Shown here piece by piece: positions 1-9,095 of a stretch of 64,000 nt of DNA. How positions within the stretch are numbered: the first letter of the stretch is position 1; every line of letters begins with the position of its first letter. A program made the position numbers and the translations under genes. The stretch is from Levilactobacillus angrenensis (GTDB lineage Bacteria > Bacillota > Bacilli > Lactobacillales > Lactobacillaceae): contig NZ_RHOB01000003.1 of NCBI RefSeq assembly GCF_003946085.1, positions 119,313 to 183,312 of the forward strand, written 5' to 3'. The notes below the pieces were generated by a model. That model saw only the letters and a list, made by a program, of their open reading frames with translations, searched no databases and had not been told where the DNA came from.

Positions 1-450
1 GCCAATGGGTACCCCAAAGACGGAGGCAATGCTAAATCCAGCGAAGATCCACGAGACCAAACCTGCCCGTTTCTCGCGCGGCGCAATGGTGCTGGCAAAG
101 GTCATGATCAAAGAGATGATGGCGCCGGCCACCACGGCCGTGATGATTCGCGACACCAATAAAATCGGAAAACTCATGGCCAACCCACTGAGCGTGTTGC
201 CGACCAAGAAAATACCCATCAAGGTCATCAGCGTTTTATAACGACTGAAACGGTTGGTCAAAATCGTAATAAACGGCGTGCTCACGGCATAGACGGTGGC
301 AAAAATCGTCACCAAATAACCGACCGTCGCCACGGGGACCCGAAACTCCTGGGCGATGTCGGATAGGACCCCGACCACGATAAACTCATTGCACCCCAAC
401 ATAAACGCGACTAAGACAAACACAATGGCTTGCCAACGATACTTGTTCAT
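1..450 (-). CDS. MFS transporter, N-terminal part (truncated by window edge)
   Basis: This is the first 150 residues of a drug:H+ antiporter-like (DHA1) major facilitator protein; the rest lies before base 1. It reads from an ATG at 450-448 beginning MNKYRWQAIVF. It is closely similar, residue for residue, to the start of the next gene upstream (528-1733), including the GCNEF segment and a SRYKTLM loop typical of the conserved MFS loop between helices 2 and 3. About four to five membrane helices are visible. The pair is a tandem duplication on one strand. The substrate cannot be told; an efflux role is an inference from family. Confidence 0.85.
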   Translation of the reverse strand, partial: MNKYRWQAIVFVLVAFMLGCNEFIVVGVLSDIAQEFRVPVATVGYLVTIFATVYAVSTPFITILTNRFSRYKTLMTLMGIFLVGNTLSGLAMSFPILLVSRIITAVVAGAIISLIMTFASTIAPREKRAGLVSWIFAGFSIASVFGVPIG

Positions 451-504
451 AAACGTTTTCCTCTGTTTTTCATAGATTTCTAATTACCAGATTACACTAT
501 TGGC

Positions 505-520
505 GGCTAAATATTTAGCC
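505..520. promoter_or_regulatory. Perfect 16-bp palindrome between the two MFS genes
   Basis: GGCTAAATATTTAGCC is fully self-complementary and sits between the stop of one MFS gene and the start of the next. It has no following T-run, so it looks more like an operator or an mRNA processing hairpin than a terminator. No regulator gene is visible next to it. Confidence 0.4.
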
Positions 521-527
521 AAACGAC

Positions 528-1733
528 TCATTGATTTCGTGACGCCGTCGTCTGTGGACTGTCAATCGACTGATGCCGAGCAATCACGCGATTCAAGATG
601 ATGGCGACAATCAGAGATAACCCGGCAAACGCGGCGCCACCCAATCCCAGTCGATTGAGGCCGCCATGCGTTAGAACGATCGACGCGGTGGCCGACCCCA
701 CGGAAATACCAATATTAAAGAAGATGGCATTTAACGACGACGCCAGTAAGGTGGCCTGCGGGTAATCGGCTTCAGCCACATCTAAGAAGTGAATCTGAAT
801 TGGTGAATTGACCACGGAAATGATCAGCGTCAAAATCAAAAACAACCCAAAGCCAGTGACTTGATTGGTCATCGCTAACGGCAAGAGCAGTAACAACCCA
901 ATGTCGATCACGTAGAAGCGGGGCATGGTTTTCAACCCACTCCGTTCCGCCACCGTTCCGGACAGTCGGTTACCCAAGATGCTCATGATCCCCAGGACGA
1001 ACAATAACCAATTTAATGCGGTGGTACTGAATCCCAGCCCAGTGGTCAACAACGGACGAATGTACGTGTAATAAGCGTATAGCGCGGCCGCCGAGAAAAG
1101 AATCAGCATGGCTCCCAAATAGATCCGTTTGTCTGTCAGTAAAACTAATTGCTCTTTGATACCACCCGGCGTCTGCGGTAAATGCCGTGGCAAGAGGAAC
1201 GCCATCACGAGGCAGGTCACTAGACTAAGTATGGAAATCAAATGAAAAGCAACGTGCCAGCTGGTCGCCGTGCTAATCGCGGTTCCGATCGGCACCCCCA
1301 CGACTGAAGCGATACTGAAGCCGGCAGCCAGCCACGAGATCAACATCGCCCGTTTGTGTCGCGGCGCAATGTCATTGGCAAATAAAATAATCAGCGACTC
1401 GATTGCCCCAGCAACCGCGGCCGTCAACATCCGTGAGACCAAAAACCAGCCATAGCTCGTGGCAAATCCACTCCAAGTATTGCCAATCAAAAAGATGAGT
1501 AATAACACCATCAGCGTTTTGTACCGGCTAAATCGGTTCGCGAGCACCGTAATCAGCGGCGTACTAATTGCATAAACGATGGCAAAAATCGTCACCAAAT
1601 ATCCCGCCGTCGCTACCGTCACCCGCAAGGACCGCGCGATGTCAGAAATCACGCCGACGACCATAAATTCATTACAACCCAACATAAACGCCACTAGAAC
1701 TAAGGCACTGGCTTGCCACCGGTATTTTGTCAT
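528..1733 (-). CDS. MFS (DHA1-type) transporter
   Basis: A complete 401-residue, 12-helix major facilitator protein, the usual length for DHA1 sugar-efflux or drug:H+ antiporters. The N-terminal half carries the conserved loop 2-3 region (ANRFSRYKTLM) and GCNEF in helix 1. It starts at ATG with a GGAGG-like ribosome site (ACGGAGG) upstream. The downstream gene (1-450) is a close paralogue, so this is a tandem pair and may be co-transcribed with it. A terminator at 1803-1838 separates it from the pdu-linked genes, so it is probably not part of the microcompartment operon. The transported substrate is unknown. Confidence 0.9.
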   Translation of the reverse strand: MTKYRWQASALVLVAFMLGCNEFMVVGVISDIARSLRVTVATAGYLVTIFAIVYAISTPLITVLANRFSRYKTLMVLLLIFLIGNTWSGFATSYGWFLVSRMLTAAVAGAIESLIILFANDIAPRHKRAMLISWLAAGFSIASVVGVPIGTAISTATSWHVAFHLISILSLVTCLVMAFLLPRHLPQTPGGIKEQLVLLTDKRIYLGAMLILFSAAALYAYYTYIRPLLTTGLGFSTTALNWLLFVLGIMSILGNRLSGTVAERSGLKTMPRFYVIDIGLLLLLPLAMTNQVTGFGLFLILTLIISVVNSPIQIHFLDVAEADYPQATLLASSLNAIFFNIGISVGSATASIVLTHGGLNRLGLGGAAFAGLSLIVAIILNRVIARHQSIDSPQTTASRNQ

Positions 1734-1802
1734 GGATGAACCTCCGTCTCATTTTTACTTGATTCCTTCTAGCGTACCTTATTTTTCAGTCAAAATGGTC
1801 AG

Positions 1803-1838
1803 AAAAAAACATTTTGCCCAAATTTCTCAGCAAAATGT
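1803..1838 (-). terminator. Intrinsic terminator after pduV
   Basis: On the minus strand ACATTTTGC and GCAAAATGT form a 9-bp stem with a 12-base loop, followed directly by a run of seven T. It closes the pduV-containing transcript before the MFS genes. Confidence 0.85.
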
Positions 1839-1857
1839 CCGTTAATTGTCATTCAAT

Positions 1858-2307
1858 TTACGCCTCGACGCCAACCGTTAATTGATTCAGCGCCTCTTCA
1901 AATTCCGTAATACCAGTCCCAGCCACCGAAGACAACTGAAAGATTTGTTGAACGCCGGCATTTTTCAGCCGCTCTTCGGCATATGTAATTTGTTCAGGAC
2001 TGGCAGCGTCGATCTTGGAGACCACACCAATCGTTTTAACTGGAAACATCGTCGTAAAAGCTGGCGGGAAGACGGCGCGCTGATCAAGTGCACTTTGAAT
2101 GGCGACAATGACCTTGGCCCCTACCGACAGCGTCATCAGTGAGGGATATAGATAGCGATGTTCCACGAATTCACCTGGGGTATCAATGATACTACCCCGG
2201 AATTCAACCGCTTGTGTCTTGTCATAACTAATTGTTTCATGATGTAGTCGTTGAACCAGCGTGGTTTTACCACACCCAATGGCGCCTACAAACATTGCCT
2301 TTCTCAT
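1858..2307 (-). CDS. pduV: PduV/EutP-family small GTPase-like protein
   Basis: A protein of about 149 residues starting MRKAMFVGAIGCGKTTL, i.e. a P-loop (GAIGCGKTT) right at the N-terminus as in PduV and EutP. A DTPGE motif (switch II/G3) and an SKID sequence (G4-like) follow. These proteins associate with microcompartments; EutP of other bacteria has acetate kinase activity and PduV has been linked to positioning on filaments. Longer in-frame starts exist, but this ATG matches the family N-terminus. It follows eutJ by 22 bases and has a paralogue at 24984-25430 in the eut operon. Confidence 0.85.
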   Translation of the reverse strand: MRKAMFVGAIGCGKTTLVQRLHHETISYDKTQAVEFRGSIIDTPGEFVEHRYLYPSLMTLSVGAKVIVAIQSALDQRAVFPPAFTTMFPVKTIGVVSKIDAASPEQITYAEERLKNAGVQQIFQLSSVAGTGITEFEEALNQLTVGVEA

Positions 2308-2329
2308 TGCACTCAGCGTCCCTTCACCT

Positions 2330-3190
2330 TCAGTTATCCTGATCATACATGGCGATACCAATCGGCGTGACGAACTGCGGGAACTTGGGCTTCACAGCCG
2401 TGGTTCCCAATGCCTTACTAAATGTCTTGATGAAGTCTTTAAAGTTAATAGCCCCACCCACAACAATGACTGGTTGTTGCGGTCGACCGTCAGTAGCCGA
2501 GCTGGTAATCGCCGCCATTTTTTCAACGACTGGTCGAATCGTGGCAAATACCTCAGTTTCACGGGACACATCTCGTTTGACCTTTTCAGCCTCATCCATA
2601 GACCAGTGATTGTGTCCCGCCAATACCAAGGTCATATGCGACCCACCGGTGGCCTCATCCGTCACATAGACCAGTCGTTTACGCTTAAAAATACTGATGC
2701 CAGTGGTCCCACCACCGATATCAACGACGGTACCATCCTTCAGGTGTAAGAATTTGGCCGCAGCGGTTGGTTCGTCGACGACTGCTCGGCACTCAAAGCC
2801 GGCGGATTCAATGACGTTAGACACGATTTTAGCACTGCCATCCCCAGTTCCAGGTGGAATTGCCCCACAGGCCGTGGTCAGTGGTTGGCCGAGAATGTCT
2901 TCTGCTTGTTGCTTGAGCCGCATCAAGATGCGCACGGAATCCATGAAGTTCACGACCAAGCCGTCGCGGACAGCGTGATCGTATTCAAAGTTCCCATAGA
3001 TGACCTCGTTGTCTTGGTCCAACACCACCATCACAATGGAAGAAGTCCCCAAGTCAATTCCCACGCGTAACGTATCTTCCGCCGTTACATCCCGGGTCGC
3101 GTGATCACCGTTGACGATTTCTGCAAATTGGCTCAACTGTTGATTGGCCGTTTCTAATAAGTTCGGTTTTTTCGTTAGCACATCTGTCAC
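2330..3190 (-). CDS. eutJ: EutJ-like actin/Hsp70-fold protein of the pdu locus
   Basis: A 286-residue EutJ homologue. The ASKHA (actin/Hsp70) phosphate motifs are clear: GIDLGTSSIV near residue 44 and VVDIGGGTTGIS near residue 155, with VVGGAINF towards the C-terminus. EutJ is predicted to be a chaperone-like ATPase linked to the compartment enzymes; its exact role is not settled. It lies between the FMN reductase-GNAT fusion and pduV, downstream of the main pdu terminator. A close paralogue sits at 25456-26304 in the eut operon, so each operon carries its own eutJ-pduV pair. Confidence 0.85.
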   Translation of the reverse strand: MTDVLTKKPNLLETANQQLSQFAEIVNGDHATRDVTAEDTLRVGIDLGTSSIVMVVLDQDNEVIYGNFEYDHAVRDGLVVNFMDSVRILMRLKQQAEDILGQPLTTACGAIPPGTGDGSAKIVSNVIESAGFECRAVVDEPTAAAKFLHLKDGTVVDIGGGTTGISIFKRKRLVYVTDEATGGSHMTLVLAGHNHWSMDEAEKVKRDVSRETEVFATIRPVVEKMAAITSSATDGRPQQPVIVVGGAINFKDFIKTFSKALGTTAVKPKFPQFVTPIGIAMYDQDN

Positions 3191-3213
3191 CTCACTATCA
3201 AGATTTCACTAAG

Positions 3214-4044
3214 TTACTGTAGACACAGCGCCTTGCCCAAGGCCGGATGTTGCTTAAAGAATGCTTGTGAATAAGGGCATCCCGCAACAATACTTAAGCC
3301 AAATAACCGGGCAATCATCACCAATTTCAACATCAATTGACTGGCCAAGCCCTGGCGCTCAAATCCCGGTTCAATGGTGACACCTGAGATGACCAATAAG
3401 CCTGTGCTCCATTGGAACGTCGCTTGACCGACCTGCTTATCCTGTTGTAACAGCCGAATTTTATCTGTTCCAATTTGAAAGGTCAGTCGAGACGTTGCTA
3501 CCGTTTCTCCTGGCATCGCTGCAATCAAATTGTCGATTGCCATTTTCAAGAACGGTAAGACCGAATCGTCCGTCAATATCTCATGATCCGCAAACAGCCG
3601 ACGGACATCACTAATATAGATTTCAGTGGGCTGAACTGGTTGCATGCCCAAGACTAGCGCCAACTGTTTGAGTTGTTGACTGGCACTCAGGCCACCCAAC
3701 TTACCCGTAGATACTGACGCAATCAACACTGGTTTGTGTTCCCACAAGCTCCCCTGATACGATACCGAGGCAATGTCCAAGGCGTTTTTCAAGCATCCGG
3801 GGATCCCGCGGTTAATCTCTGGCGTGACGATGCAAAAGGCATCCATCCGTTGAATCTGATCCTTGAATGCCTGACAAGCGTCCTGTTCGCGACGACTCAA
3901 ATGGTCATGAAGCAACGGCAGATGGGCAATCGAAATAGGCTCGGCCAGTACCGTATTGGGTACCAACAATCCCAGATTGCGAGCGACCTTACGCGCATAA
4001 GATTCTGCTCGTAGACTACCAGCTAATAATCCAATTCGTTTCAA
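3214..4044 (-). CDS. NADPH-dependent FMN reductase fused to a GNAT acetyltransferase domain
   Basis: About 276 residues from a TTG start (MKRIGLLAGSLR) with an AAGGTG site upstream; GTG at 4053 is an alternative. Residues 1-170 look like an NAD(P)H-dependent FMN reductase: the GSLRAESYA flavin-binding start and a TPEINRGIPGCLKNALD motif. Residues about 180-276 resemble a small YjdJ-type GNAT domain, with ERQGLASQLM as the acetyl-CoA loop and GCPYSQAFFKQHP near the end. It sits just past the terminator after the phosphatase gene and is followed by eutJ. I know of no standard pdu gene with this fusion; a role in flavin supply for cobalamin reduction (PduS is absent) is only an inference. Confidence 0.75.
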   Translation of the reverse strand: MKRIGLLAGSLRAESYARKVARNLGLLVPNTVLAEPISIAHLPLLHDHLSRREQDACQAFKDQIQRMDAFCIVTPEINRGIPGCLKNALDIASVSYQGSLWEHKPVLIASVSTGKLGGLSASQQLKQLALVLGMQPVQPTEIYISDVRRLFADHEILTDDSVLPFLKMAIDNLIAAMPGETVATSRLTFQIGTDKIRLLQQDKQVGQATFQWSTGLLVISGVTIEPGFERQGLASQLMLKLVMIARLFGLSIVAGCPYSQAFFKQHPALGKALCLQ

Positions 4045-4079
4045 ATTTCTCACACCTTCTTCAACGTTCCTCTTGTCTG

Positions 4080-4131
4080 ATAAAAAATCCCAACGACCTA
4101 GGCGCAAAAATACCTAGTCATCGGGAATTTT
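4080..4131 (-). terminator. Intrinsic terminator ending the main pdu operon
   Basis: On the minus strand a long stem (ATTCCCGATGACTAGG pairing with CCTAGGTCGTTGGGAT, with some G-U pairs) is followed by TTTTTT. It begins one base past the phosphatase stop codon, so genes 3214 to 1858 depend on readthrough or an unseen promoter. Confidence 0.8.
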
Positions 4132-4929
4132 TCATGCCAAATCTGATGTTAAGTAGATTCGTTGCAATCGTTGGATCACCGAGGGCGACAACCCAACGAA
4201 GTCAACTAGGTATGGTTTGATGCCACCGAATTCACCGTTGATCAATGTCATCGCTTGATCAAAATAATCCAGCGATACCGTTGATAAATCAATAATCGAT
4301 GACTGAAAGTTAGCGTTCATCCCTTGGCGTTGGGACTCGCGGACACGTTGCACGATTCGCGGCAGACAGAACTGGTTGGTCAACAAGTAGTCCTGCTTCA
4401 ACTGCTGCGTCGAGACACCCAACGCACCTAGCAACAACAAGGCGCACAGCCCAGTTCGATCCTTACCAGACGTACAGTGGAACAGGACCGTGTTGTCCGC
4501 GCCAACAGTTGCCAACAGTTCAAAGAACCGTCGATAAGCGCGACGAGGTTGTTGCTGTAAGACCAGTCGCCGGTAAACACGTAACATTCGCCGCCGCCCG
4601 TTGTTGGCATCGGCTGAATAGTAGGCATTTAGCTGCTGAATGGTTTGAGTACTCTCTGTCTCGTCATCGTCAAAGAGTGGCAAATGACAGACGCGAATCG
4701 TGCTCGGCAATTGATCAGGCGCTGGCTGCCATTCTGCTCGCGACCGCGTGTCAATGACTGTAGACACGCCATAATCGACTAGCCGTTGTTGATCTGCCGG
4801 CGTTAGGTGAGCCAGACTACCTGACCGTAGGAGTCGATGATCACGCACCCGCAGATGACCCACCGAATAGCCCCCCAACTCACGGACATTGAGAGCACTT
4901 GCTAAGGGTATTACTCGTTGTGTCAGCAT
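4132..4929 (-). CDS. Protein tyrosine/serine phosphatase (pdu-linked)
   Basis: 265 residues of the Tyr_phosphatase_3 family. The N-terminal NVRELGGY motif and the catalytic CX5R loop HCTSGKDRTG are both intact, with Cys about 152 and Arg about 158. Such enzymes act on phosphoproteins or phosphoinositide-like substrates. It is the last gene before the pdu terminator, and a clear paralogue (24168-24956) ends the eut operon. That makes a conserved phosphatase a companion of both compartments, although it is not a classical Pdu or Eut gene. The target is unknown. Confidence 0.85.
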   Translation of the reverse strand: MLTQRVIPLASALNVRELGGYSVGHLRVRDHRLLRSGSLAHLTPADQQRLVDYGVSTVIDTRSRAEWQPAPDQLPSTIRVCHLPLFDDDETESTQTIQQLNAYYSADANNGRRRMLRVYRRLVLQQQPRRAYRRFFELLATVGADNTVLFHCTSGKDRTGLCALLLLGALGVSTQQLKQDYLLTNQFCLPRIVQRVRESQRQGMNANFQSSIIDLSTVSLDYFDQAMTLINGEFGGIKPYLVDFVGLSPSVIQRLQRIYLTSDLA

Positions 4930-4942
4930 TTACACCACTCCA

Positions 4943-5296
4943 TTAAGTCCGCGTAATGTCAGTCACATCAAAGCCTAGCAGATCTCGCAAGGTGGTGACC
5001 ACTTTGCGTAAGGCGGCGTCCACTTCGGAAACCTCGCCAACGATCACGACCGAGCCACTAAAGCGGTCGATAAATCCCAATTCGACGCTACTGGCTTTTG
5101 TGGCGATATCGCCGGCAATGATCGACGTTTCGCTAGGCGTAATCGTTAAAATACCTAAAGCATTTTTGTCCGTCTGGATACCCAGTTTTTCAAAAATATC
5201 CGGTGTCGGGTTAGCAATGATGTGGGCTAGCGTGACCTGTTTACCAGGAACATACTCTTGAATTGAACGCGCAATATCTCGAGCCAATCCGTCCAC
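4943..5296 (-). CDS. pduU: PduU, circularly permuted BMC shell protein
   Basis: 117 residues, the PduU/EutS type of hexameric shell protein, in which the BMC domain is circularly permuted. The family signature [14 protein letters not shown] is followed by GILTITPSE and [14 protein letters not shown]. The start is uncertain: GTG at 5296 lies very close to the AGGAG site, and TTG nine bases inside is possible. It lies between the acetate kinase and phosphatase genes. Its paralogue in the eut operon is at 26368-26736. Confidence 0.9.
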   Translation of the reverse strand: MDGLARDIARSIQEYVPGKQVTLAHIIANPTPDIFEKLGIQTDKNALGILTITPSETSIIAGDIATKASSVELGFIDRFSGSVVIVGEVSEVDAALRKVVTTLRDLLGFDVTDITRT

Positions 5297-5302
5297 CTTC
5301 TC

Positions 5303-6484
5303 CTAACTGTCTAAGACTTTCTCTGTTTCCCGGGCAATAACTAATTCTTCGTTCGTTGGGATGACCAAGACCTTCACACGACTATCAGCCGCAGAAATAT
5401 CGAGATCATTATCCTGGTTCGCGTCTGCATCGATCTTCACGCCCAAGTACCCCAAAGCCGCGCAGACCCGTTCACGAATCGGTGCTGAATGTTCGCCGAC
5501 ACCCGCCGTGAAGACCAGCGTCTGCAAGCCACCCAGGTCAGCCGTGTACGCCGCAATATAGGTTTGAATCTGGTGTACGTACACTTGCAAGGCTAACTCG
5601 GCACGCTTATTGCCATCCGCTTCTGCTTTAAGCACATCTCGAACGTCATTGGAAACGCCCGAGAGGCCCAGCAGACCAGATTTATGATTTAAGATCTGAC
5701 GAACATCCGCCGCACTAAGATCTTCCTTTTCTGCCAGGAACGGCAAAATGTTAGGGTCAACATCTCCTGAACGTGTCCCCATGACCAGACCGGCCAGGGG
5801 CGTAAAGCCCATCGACGTGTTCACCGACTTGCCGTCCTTGATGGCACAAACACTGGCACCATTGCCCAAGTGACAGGAAATAATCTTCCGAGAAAAGTCA
5901 CGATCGTAGCGCCGATTGACCTCACTGTAAATGTACTGGTGAGACTGCCCGTGAAATCCGTACCGCCGAATACCATATTTTTCGTAGTATTCAAATGGCA
6001 GCGCATACATATATGCCTTTGACGGAATCGTGCTATGAAATGAGGTATCGAAGACCGCCACTTCACGCGCGTCTGGCAGAAGCTTTTCGAACGCTTCGAT
6101 TCCCAACAGGTTAACCGGATTGTGTAAAGGTGACATGTCCGAGAGTTCATCAATCTTCTGTTGGACCACCGGTGTGATCTCGGTTGATTGTGTATAGTCG
6201 CGGCCACCATGGGCAACCCGATGGCCAATCCCAACGATTTCTGACTTGTCTCGAATCGCACCACTGTCTAGCAGTGCGTCCGTGACCAGTTGGACCGCTT
6301 CCGTATGATTCTGGACAGCTTGAACCGATTTATGTTTTGTGCCCTGATATTCATAAGTAAAAATACAATCGGAATGGCCGATTCGGTCAACCAAGCCACT
6401 GATCACAACGTCTTCTGCCGGCATGGCGTACAATTTGAATTTCAACGAGGAGCTCCCCGCATTAACAGATAAGATTTTTGGCAT
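5303..6484 (-). CDS. pduW: Propionate/acetate kinase (PduW, AckA family)
   Basis: A 393-residue acetate/propionate kinase of full length. It shows the ASKHA-kinase signatures NAGSSSLKFKLY at the start, GHRVAHGG, FDTSFHSTIP with the catalytic Asp, GNGASVCAI, and GTRSGDVDP. It makes ATP from the acyl phosphate that PduL produces, closing the propionaldehyde branch (PduP, PduL, PduW). Its place between pduQ and pduU supports the PduW role; as an AckA family member it may also serve acetate. Confidence 0.93.
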   Translation of the reverse strand: MPKILSVNAGSSSLKFKLYAMPAEDVVISGLVDRIGHSDCIFTYEYQGTKHKSVQAVQNHTEAVQLVTDALLDSGAIRDKSEIVGIGHRVAHGGRDYTQSTEITPVVQQKIDELSDMSPLHNPVNLLGIEAFEKLLPDAREVAVFDTSFHSTIPSKAYMYALPFEYYEKYGIRRYGFHGQSHQYIYSEVNRRYDRDFSRKIISCHLGNGASVCAIKDGKSVNTSMGFTPLAGLVMGTRSGDVDPNILPFLAEKEDLSAADVRQILNHKSGLLGLSGVSNDVRDVLKAEADGNKRAELALQVYVHQIQTYIAAYTADLGGLQTLVFTAGVGEHSAPIRERVCAALGYLGVKIDADANQDNDLDISAADSRVKVLVIPTNEELVIARETEKVLDS

Positions 6485-6514
6485 ACGTCATCTTTCCTTC
6501 TATCTCCAGAATAT

Positions 6515-7636
6515 TTACCGAATCACTTTCCGGTAAATGGCCTTCAGATCATCATCAGATGGGATGACTGGATTGCCAGGGAACGTCGCGTCCAACTTAG
6601 CGTCCTCAATGACAACTTGCGTCTTAGCTTCAGCGTCTTTGACATCGACACCAAAGGCCCGTAACGTTTGCGGACAATCCATTTGAATCATCATCTGACG
6701 GATCCGTGAGAGCAACCGTTGAATCGTCAACCGATCACTCAAGCCGTGGGAAGCCAACCCGGCTTTGCGAATTGCTGCAGCATACTTATGCAATGCCAGG
6801 TCAGAGTGTTTGGCATTGTAAGCCACAACGTGTGGCAAAAGCATTGCACAAGCTAAGCCATGAGGCACGTGGAAGTTGGCCCCCAATTGATGGGCCATCG
6901 CGTGGCAGAATCCTAAGCCGGCGTTGGTAAATGCCATCCCGGCACCACAAGAAATCTCGTGGATCGTCTTGCGTTTCTCAACGTCATCCCCATGTTTATA
7001 GCAGTCTACCAAATCATGGGTAATCACGTCAATGCCCTTTTCGGCTAAGGCATCAGTGATCGTGTTAGCCCCCTTAGAGACCAGCGCTTCCAGCGAATGA
7101 GTCAATACATCCAGCCCAGAGTAAGCAGTCACACTCTTTGGTGCCGTCATGACCAGCTGTGGATCCAGCAAGGCAACGTCTGGCGTCAGATATTGTTCAC
7201 TCAATGGCACCTTGGTCTTGTTCTTGGTATCTGAGACCACGGCAATGTTAGTGACTTCAGAACCAGTTCCACTAGTGGTTGGAATGGCCACGAAGTTTTC
7301 CAAATGACTGTGATTGATCTTTTCACCGAAGAAGCGAATGGCTTTCCCAGTATCAATCGCTGAGCCGCCACCGATACCGATCATGACGTCTGGCTTAACC
7401 TCATTGAACTGTGATACCCCCGCCATAATGCTATCCAATGGCGGATCAGGCTTCACGTCTGAGAAGACACTCACCTGATTAGACTGATCAATGCGTTGCC
7501 GAATGCCCTTTAACGTGGGAGTACCCGGTAGAAATGAGTCGCACACCATCAGAATATGCTTATTGCGTAATCGTTTCAACCAGTCAAGACTGTCGACCCC
7601 GGAGAATACCTTAGTTGGAATTTGAAATTCTTCCAT
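6515..7636 (-). CDS. pduQ: 1-propanol dehydrogenase PduQ (iron-dependent ADH)
   Basis: A 373-residue group III iron-type alcohol dehydrogenase. The NAD-binding GGGSAIDTGKA and the metal ligands in AMAHQLGANFHVPHG are present. It reduces propionaldehyde (or 3-hydroxypropionaldehyde) to the alcohol and recycles NAD+ for PduP inside the compartment. It directly follows pduP with a 3-base gap. A related enzyme, EutG, is at 39802-40941. Confidence 0.93.
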   Translation of the reverse strand: MEEFQIPTKVFSGVDSLDWLKRLRNKHILMVCDSFLPGTPTLKGIRQRIDQSNQVSVFSDVKPDPPLDSIMAGVSQFNEVKPDVMIGIGGGSAIDTGKAIRFFGEKINHSHLENFVAIPTTSGTGSEVTNIAVVSDTKNKTKVPLSEQYLTPDVALLDPQLVMTAPKSVTAYSGLDVLTHSLEALVSKGANTITDALAEKGIDVITHDLVDCYKHGDDVEKRKTIHEISCGAGMAFTNAGLGFCHAMAHQLGANFHVPHGLACAMLLPHVVAYNAKHSDLALHKYAAAIRKAGLASHGLSDRLTIQRLLSRIRQMMIQMDCPQTLRAFGVDVKDAEAKTQVVIEDAKLDATFPGNPVIPSDDDLKAIYRKVIR

Positions 7637-7639
7637 AAT

Positions 7640-9088
7640 CTAAGCCTCCCAGTTTCTCAACGAAAATCCTTCTGGACTAGTGAAGCGGCGGCGACGGGTA
7701 AAGGTCTTGGTCGTTGTCGTCCCTTCACCGGTTGGTGTCGCAATCGTAAATGCTGCGGCGCCAGTAAAGTAACCATCATCGCCAACCCCCGTTGCGGCAA
7801 AGGTTGGTCCGTTGGCAACGAAGATCGAGGTGTTCATTCGATGAGCCGCTTGGTTAATGTGTGGCATGTTTTCGGAGTGAATGGAAGCCGTGTGGTGATG
7901 GCCACCTTCAACCTCAACCGCCGTTTGTAAGACAGCCTTAAAGTCAGGGCAACTAACGATTGGCAAGATTGGCATCAACATTTCTGTCGTAACCAATGGA
8001 TGGTCCTTAGCCGCTTCAAAGATGATCACTTTCGGATCGCCGGTGTAAGAAATCTTAGCGGCGTCCAAGATAAACGTGGCATCCTTCCCGATGTACTTCC
8101 GGCTCGGCGTCCCATTATCTTGAATGGTCATCTTAGCTAACGTGGCAATTTGGTCTTGGTCCGTGACTAAGAAGGCCCCGTCGGCTTGCATCTTTTGAAT
8201 CAGTTCGTCTTTGACACTTGATTCGACAACGACTTCTTTTTCAGCCGTGCACAGAATGTTGTTGTCAAAGGCACAGGAGGTCACCAGATCATGCGCTGCC
8301 AAATCAATGTTGGCCGTTTGATCAACCATTGCTGGTGGGTTCCCAGCGCCAGCACCAATAGCTTTCTTCCCACTGATCAAGGCTTGGTGAACCACTGCTG
8401 GACCGCCAGTAACCGCGAGCATGGCGATATCTGGATGGTGCATCATTTCCTGAACAGATTCAATTGATGGCACTTCCAGAGAAACGACCATGTTCTTCAT
8501 CCCAGTTGCCTTTTCAACATACTTGTTGAGGTGTTCGATCATCCAACGCGTAATGTTCTTAGCGCCTGGATGGGCTCCGAAGAACAGGGTATTCCCACCA
8601 GAAAGCATCATGATGGAATTGTTGATGACCGTTTCACCAGGGTTCGTGCTTGGTCCCACGACCCCAATGACACCGAATGGCGTGTATTCATACATCGTCA
8701 TCCCACCGTCACCGGTCTTGACTTCGGGATCCAACAGCTCAACGCCGGGTGTATTGAACAGGGCGTTCTTCAGCTTGGACTCCTTGGCGGAAACAGTTCC
8801 CATGCCAGTCTCATCTTTAATGGCCTGCGCAATTTCTTTCAAGTGAGGACCGAAACCATCTTTAATTGCTTGAATGACTTTACGCCGGAAAACCAATGGC
8901 TTATCGGCATAAATTTCTTGTGCTTGCTTGGCAGCAGCAACCGCATCGTCCACCGTCTTAAAGATTCCGTTACCAAGTCCTTCAGGTTGTGCTGACTCGG
9001 TAGCTGGTTCGGCATCCGTCGTCGATTGCTTAGCCAACTCTTCTTTCAAAATTTTCCGAATTGTTTGCTCTAAATCACTCGTCTGCAT
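7640..9088 (-). CDS. pduP: CoA-acylating propionaldehyde dehydrogenase PduP
   Basis: 482 residues, aldehyde dehydrogenase superfamily. It converts propionaldehyde to propionyl-CoA. The catalytic Cys lies in FDNNILCTAEKE at about residue 280. The first 18 residues (SDLEQTIRKILKEELAK) form an amphipathic helix typical of an encapsulation peptide, followed by an Ala/Pro/Glu-rich linker to residue about 40. Located between the PduO-C-like gene and pduQ, as in other lactobacillar pdu operons. Confidence 0.95.
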   Translation of the reverse strand: MQTSDLEQTIRKILKEELAKQSTTDAEPATESAQPEGLGNGIFKTVDDAVAAAKQAQEIYADKPLVFRRKVIQAIKDGFGPHLKEIAQAIKDETGMGTVSAKESKLKNALFNTPGVELLDPEVKTGDGGMTMYEYTPFGVIGVVGPSTNPGETVINNSIMMLSGGNTLFFGAHPGAKNITRWMIEHLNKYVEKATGMKNMVVSLEVPSIESVQEMMHHPDIAMLAVTGGPAVVHQALISGKKAIGAGAGNPPAMVDQTANIDLAAHDLVTSCAFDNNILCTAEKEVVVESSVKDELIQKMQADGAFLVTDQDQIATLAKMTIQDNGTPSRKYIGKDATFILDAAKISYTGDPKVIIFEAAKDHPLVTTEMLMPILPIVSCPDFKAVLQTAVEVEGGHHHTASIHSENMPHINQAAHRMNTSIFVANGPTFAATGVGDDGYFTGAAAFTIATPTGEGTTTTKTFTRRRRFTSPEGFSLRNWEA

Positions 9089-9095
9089 ATCTCCG

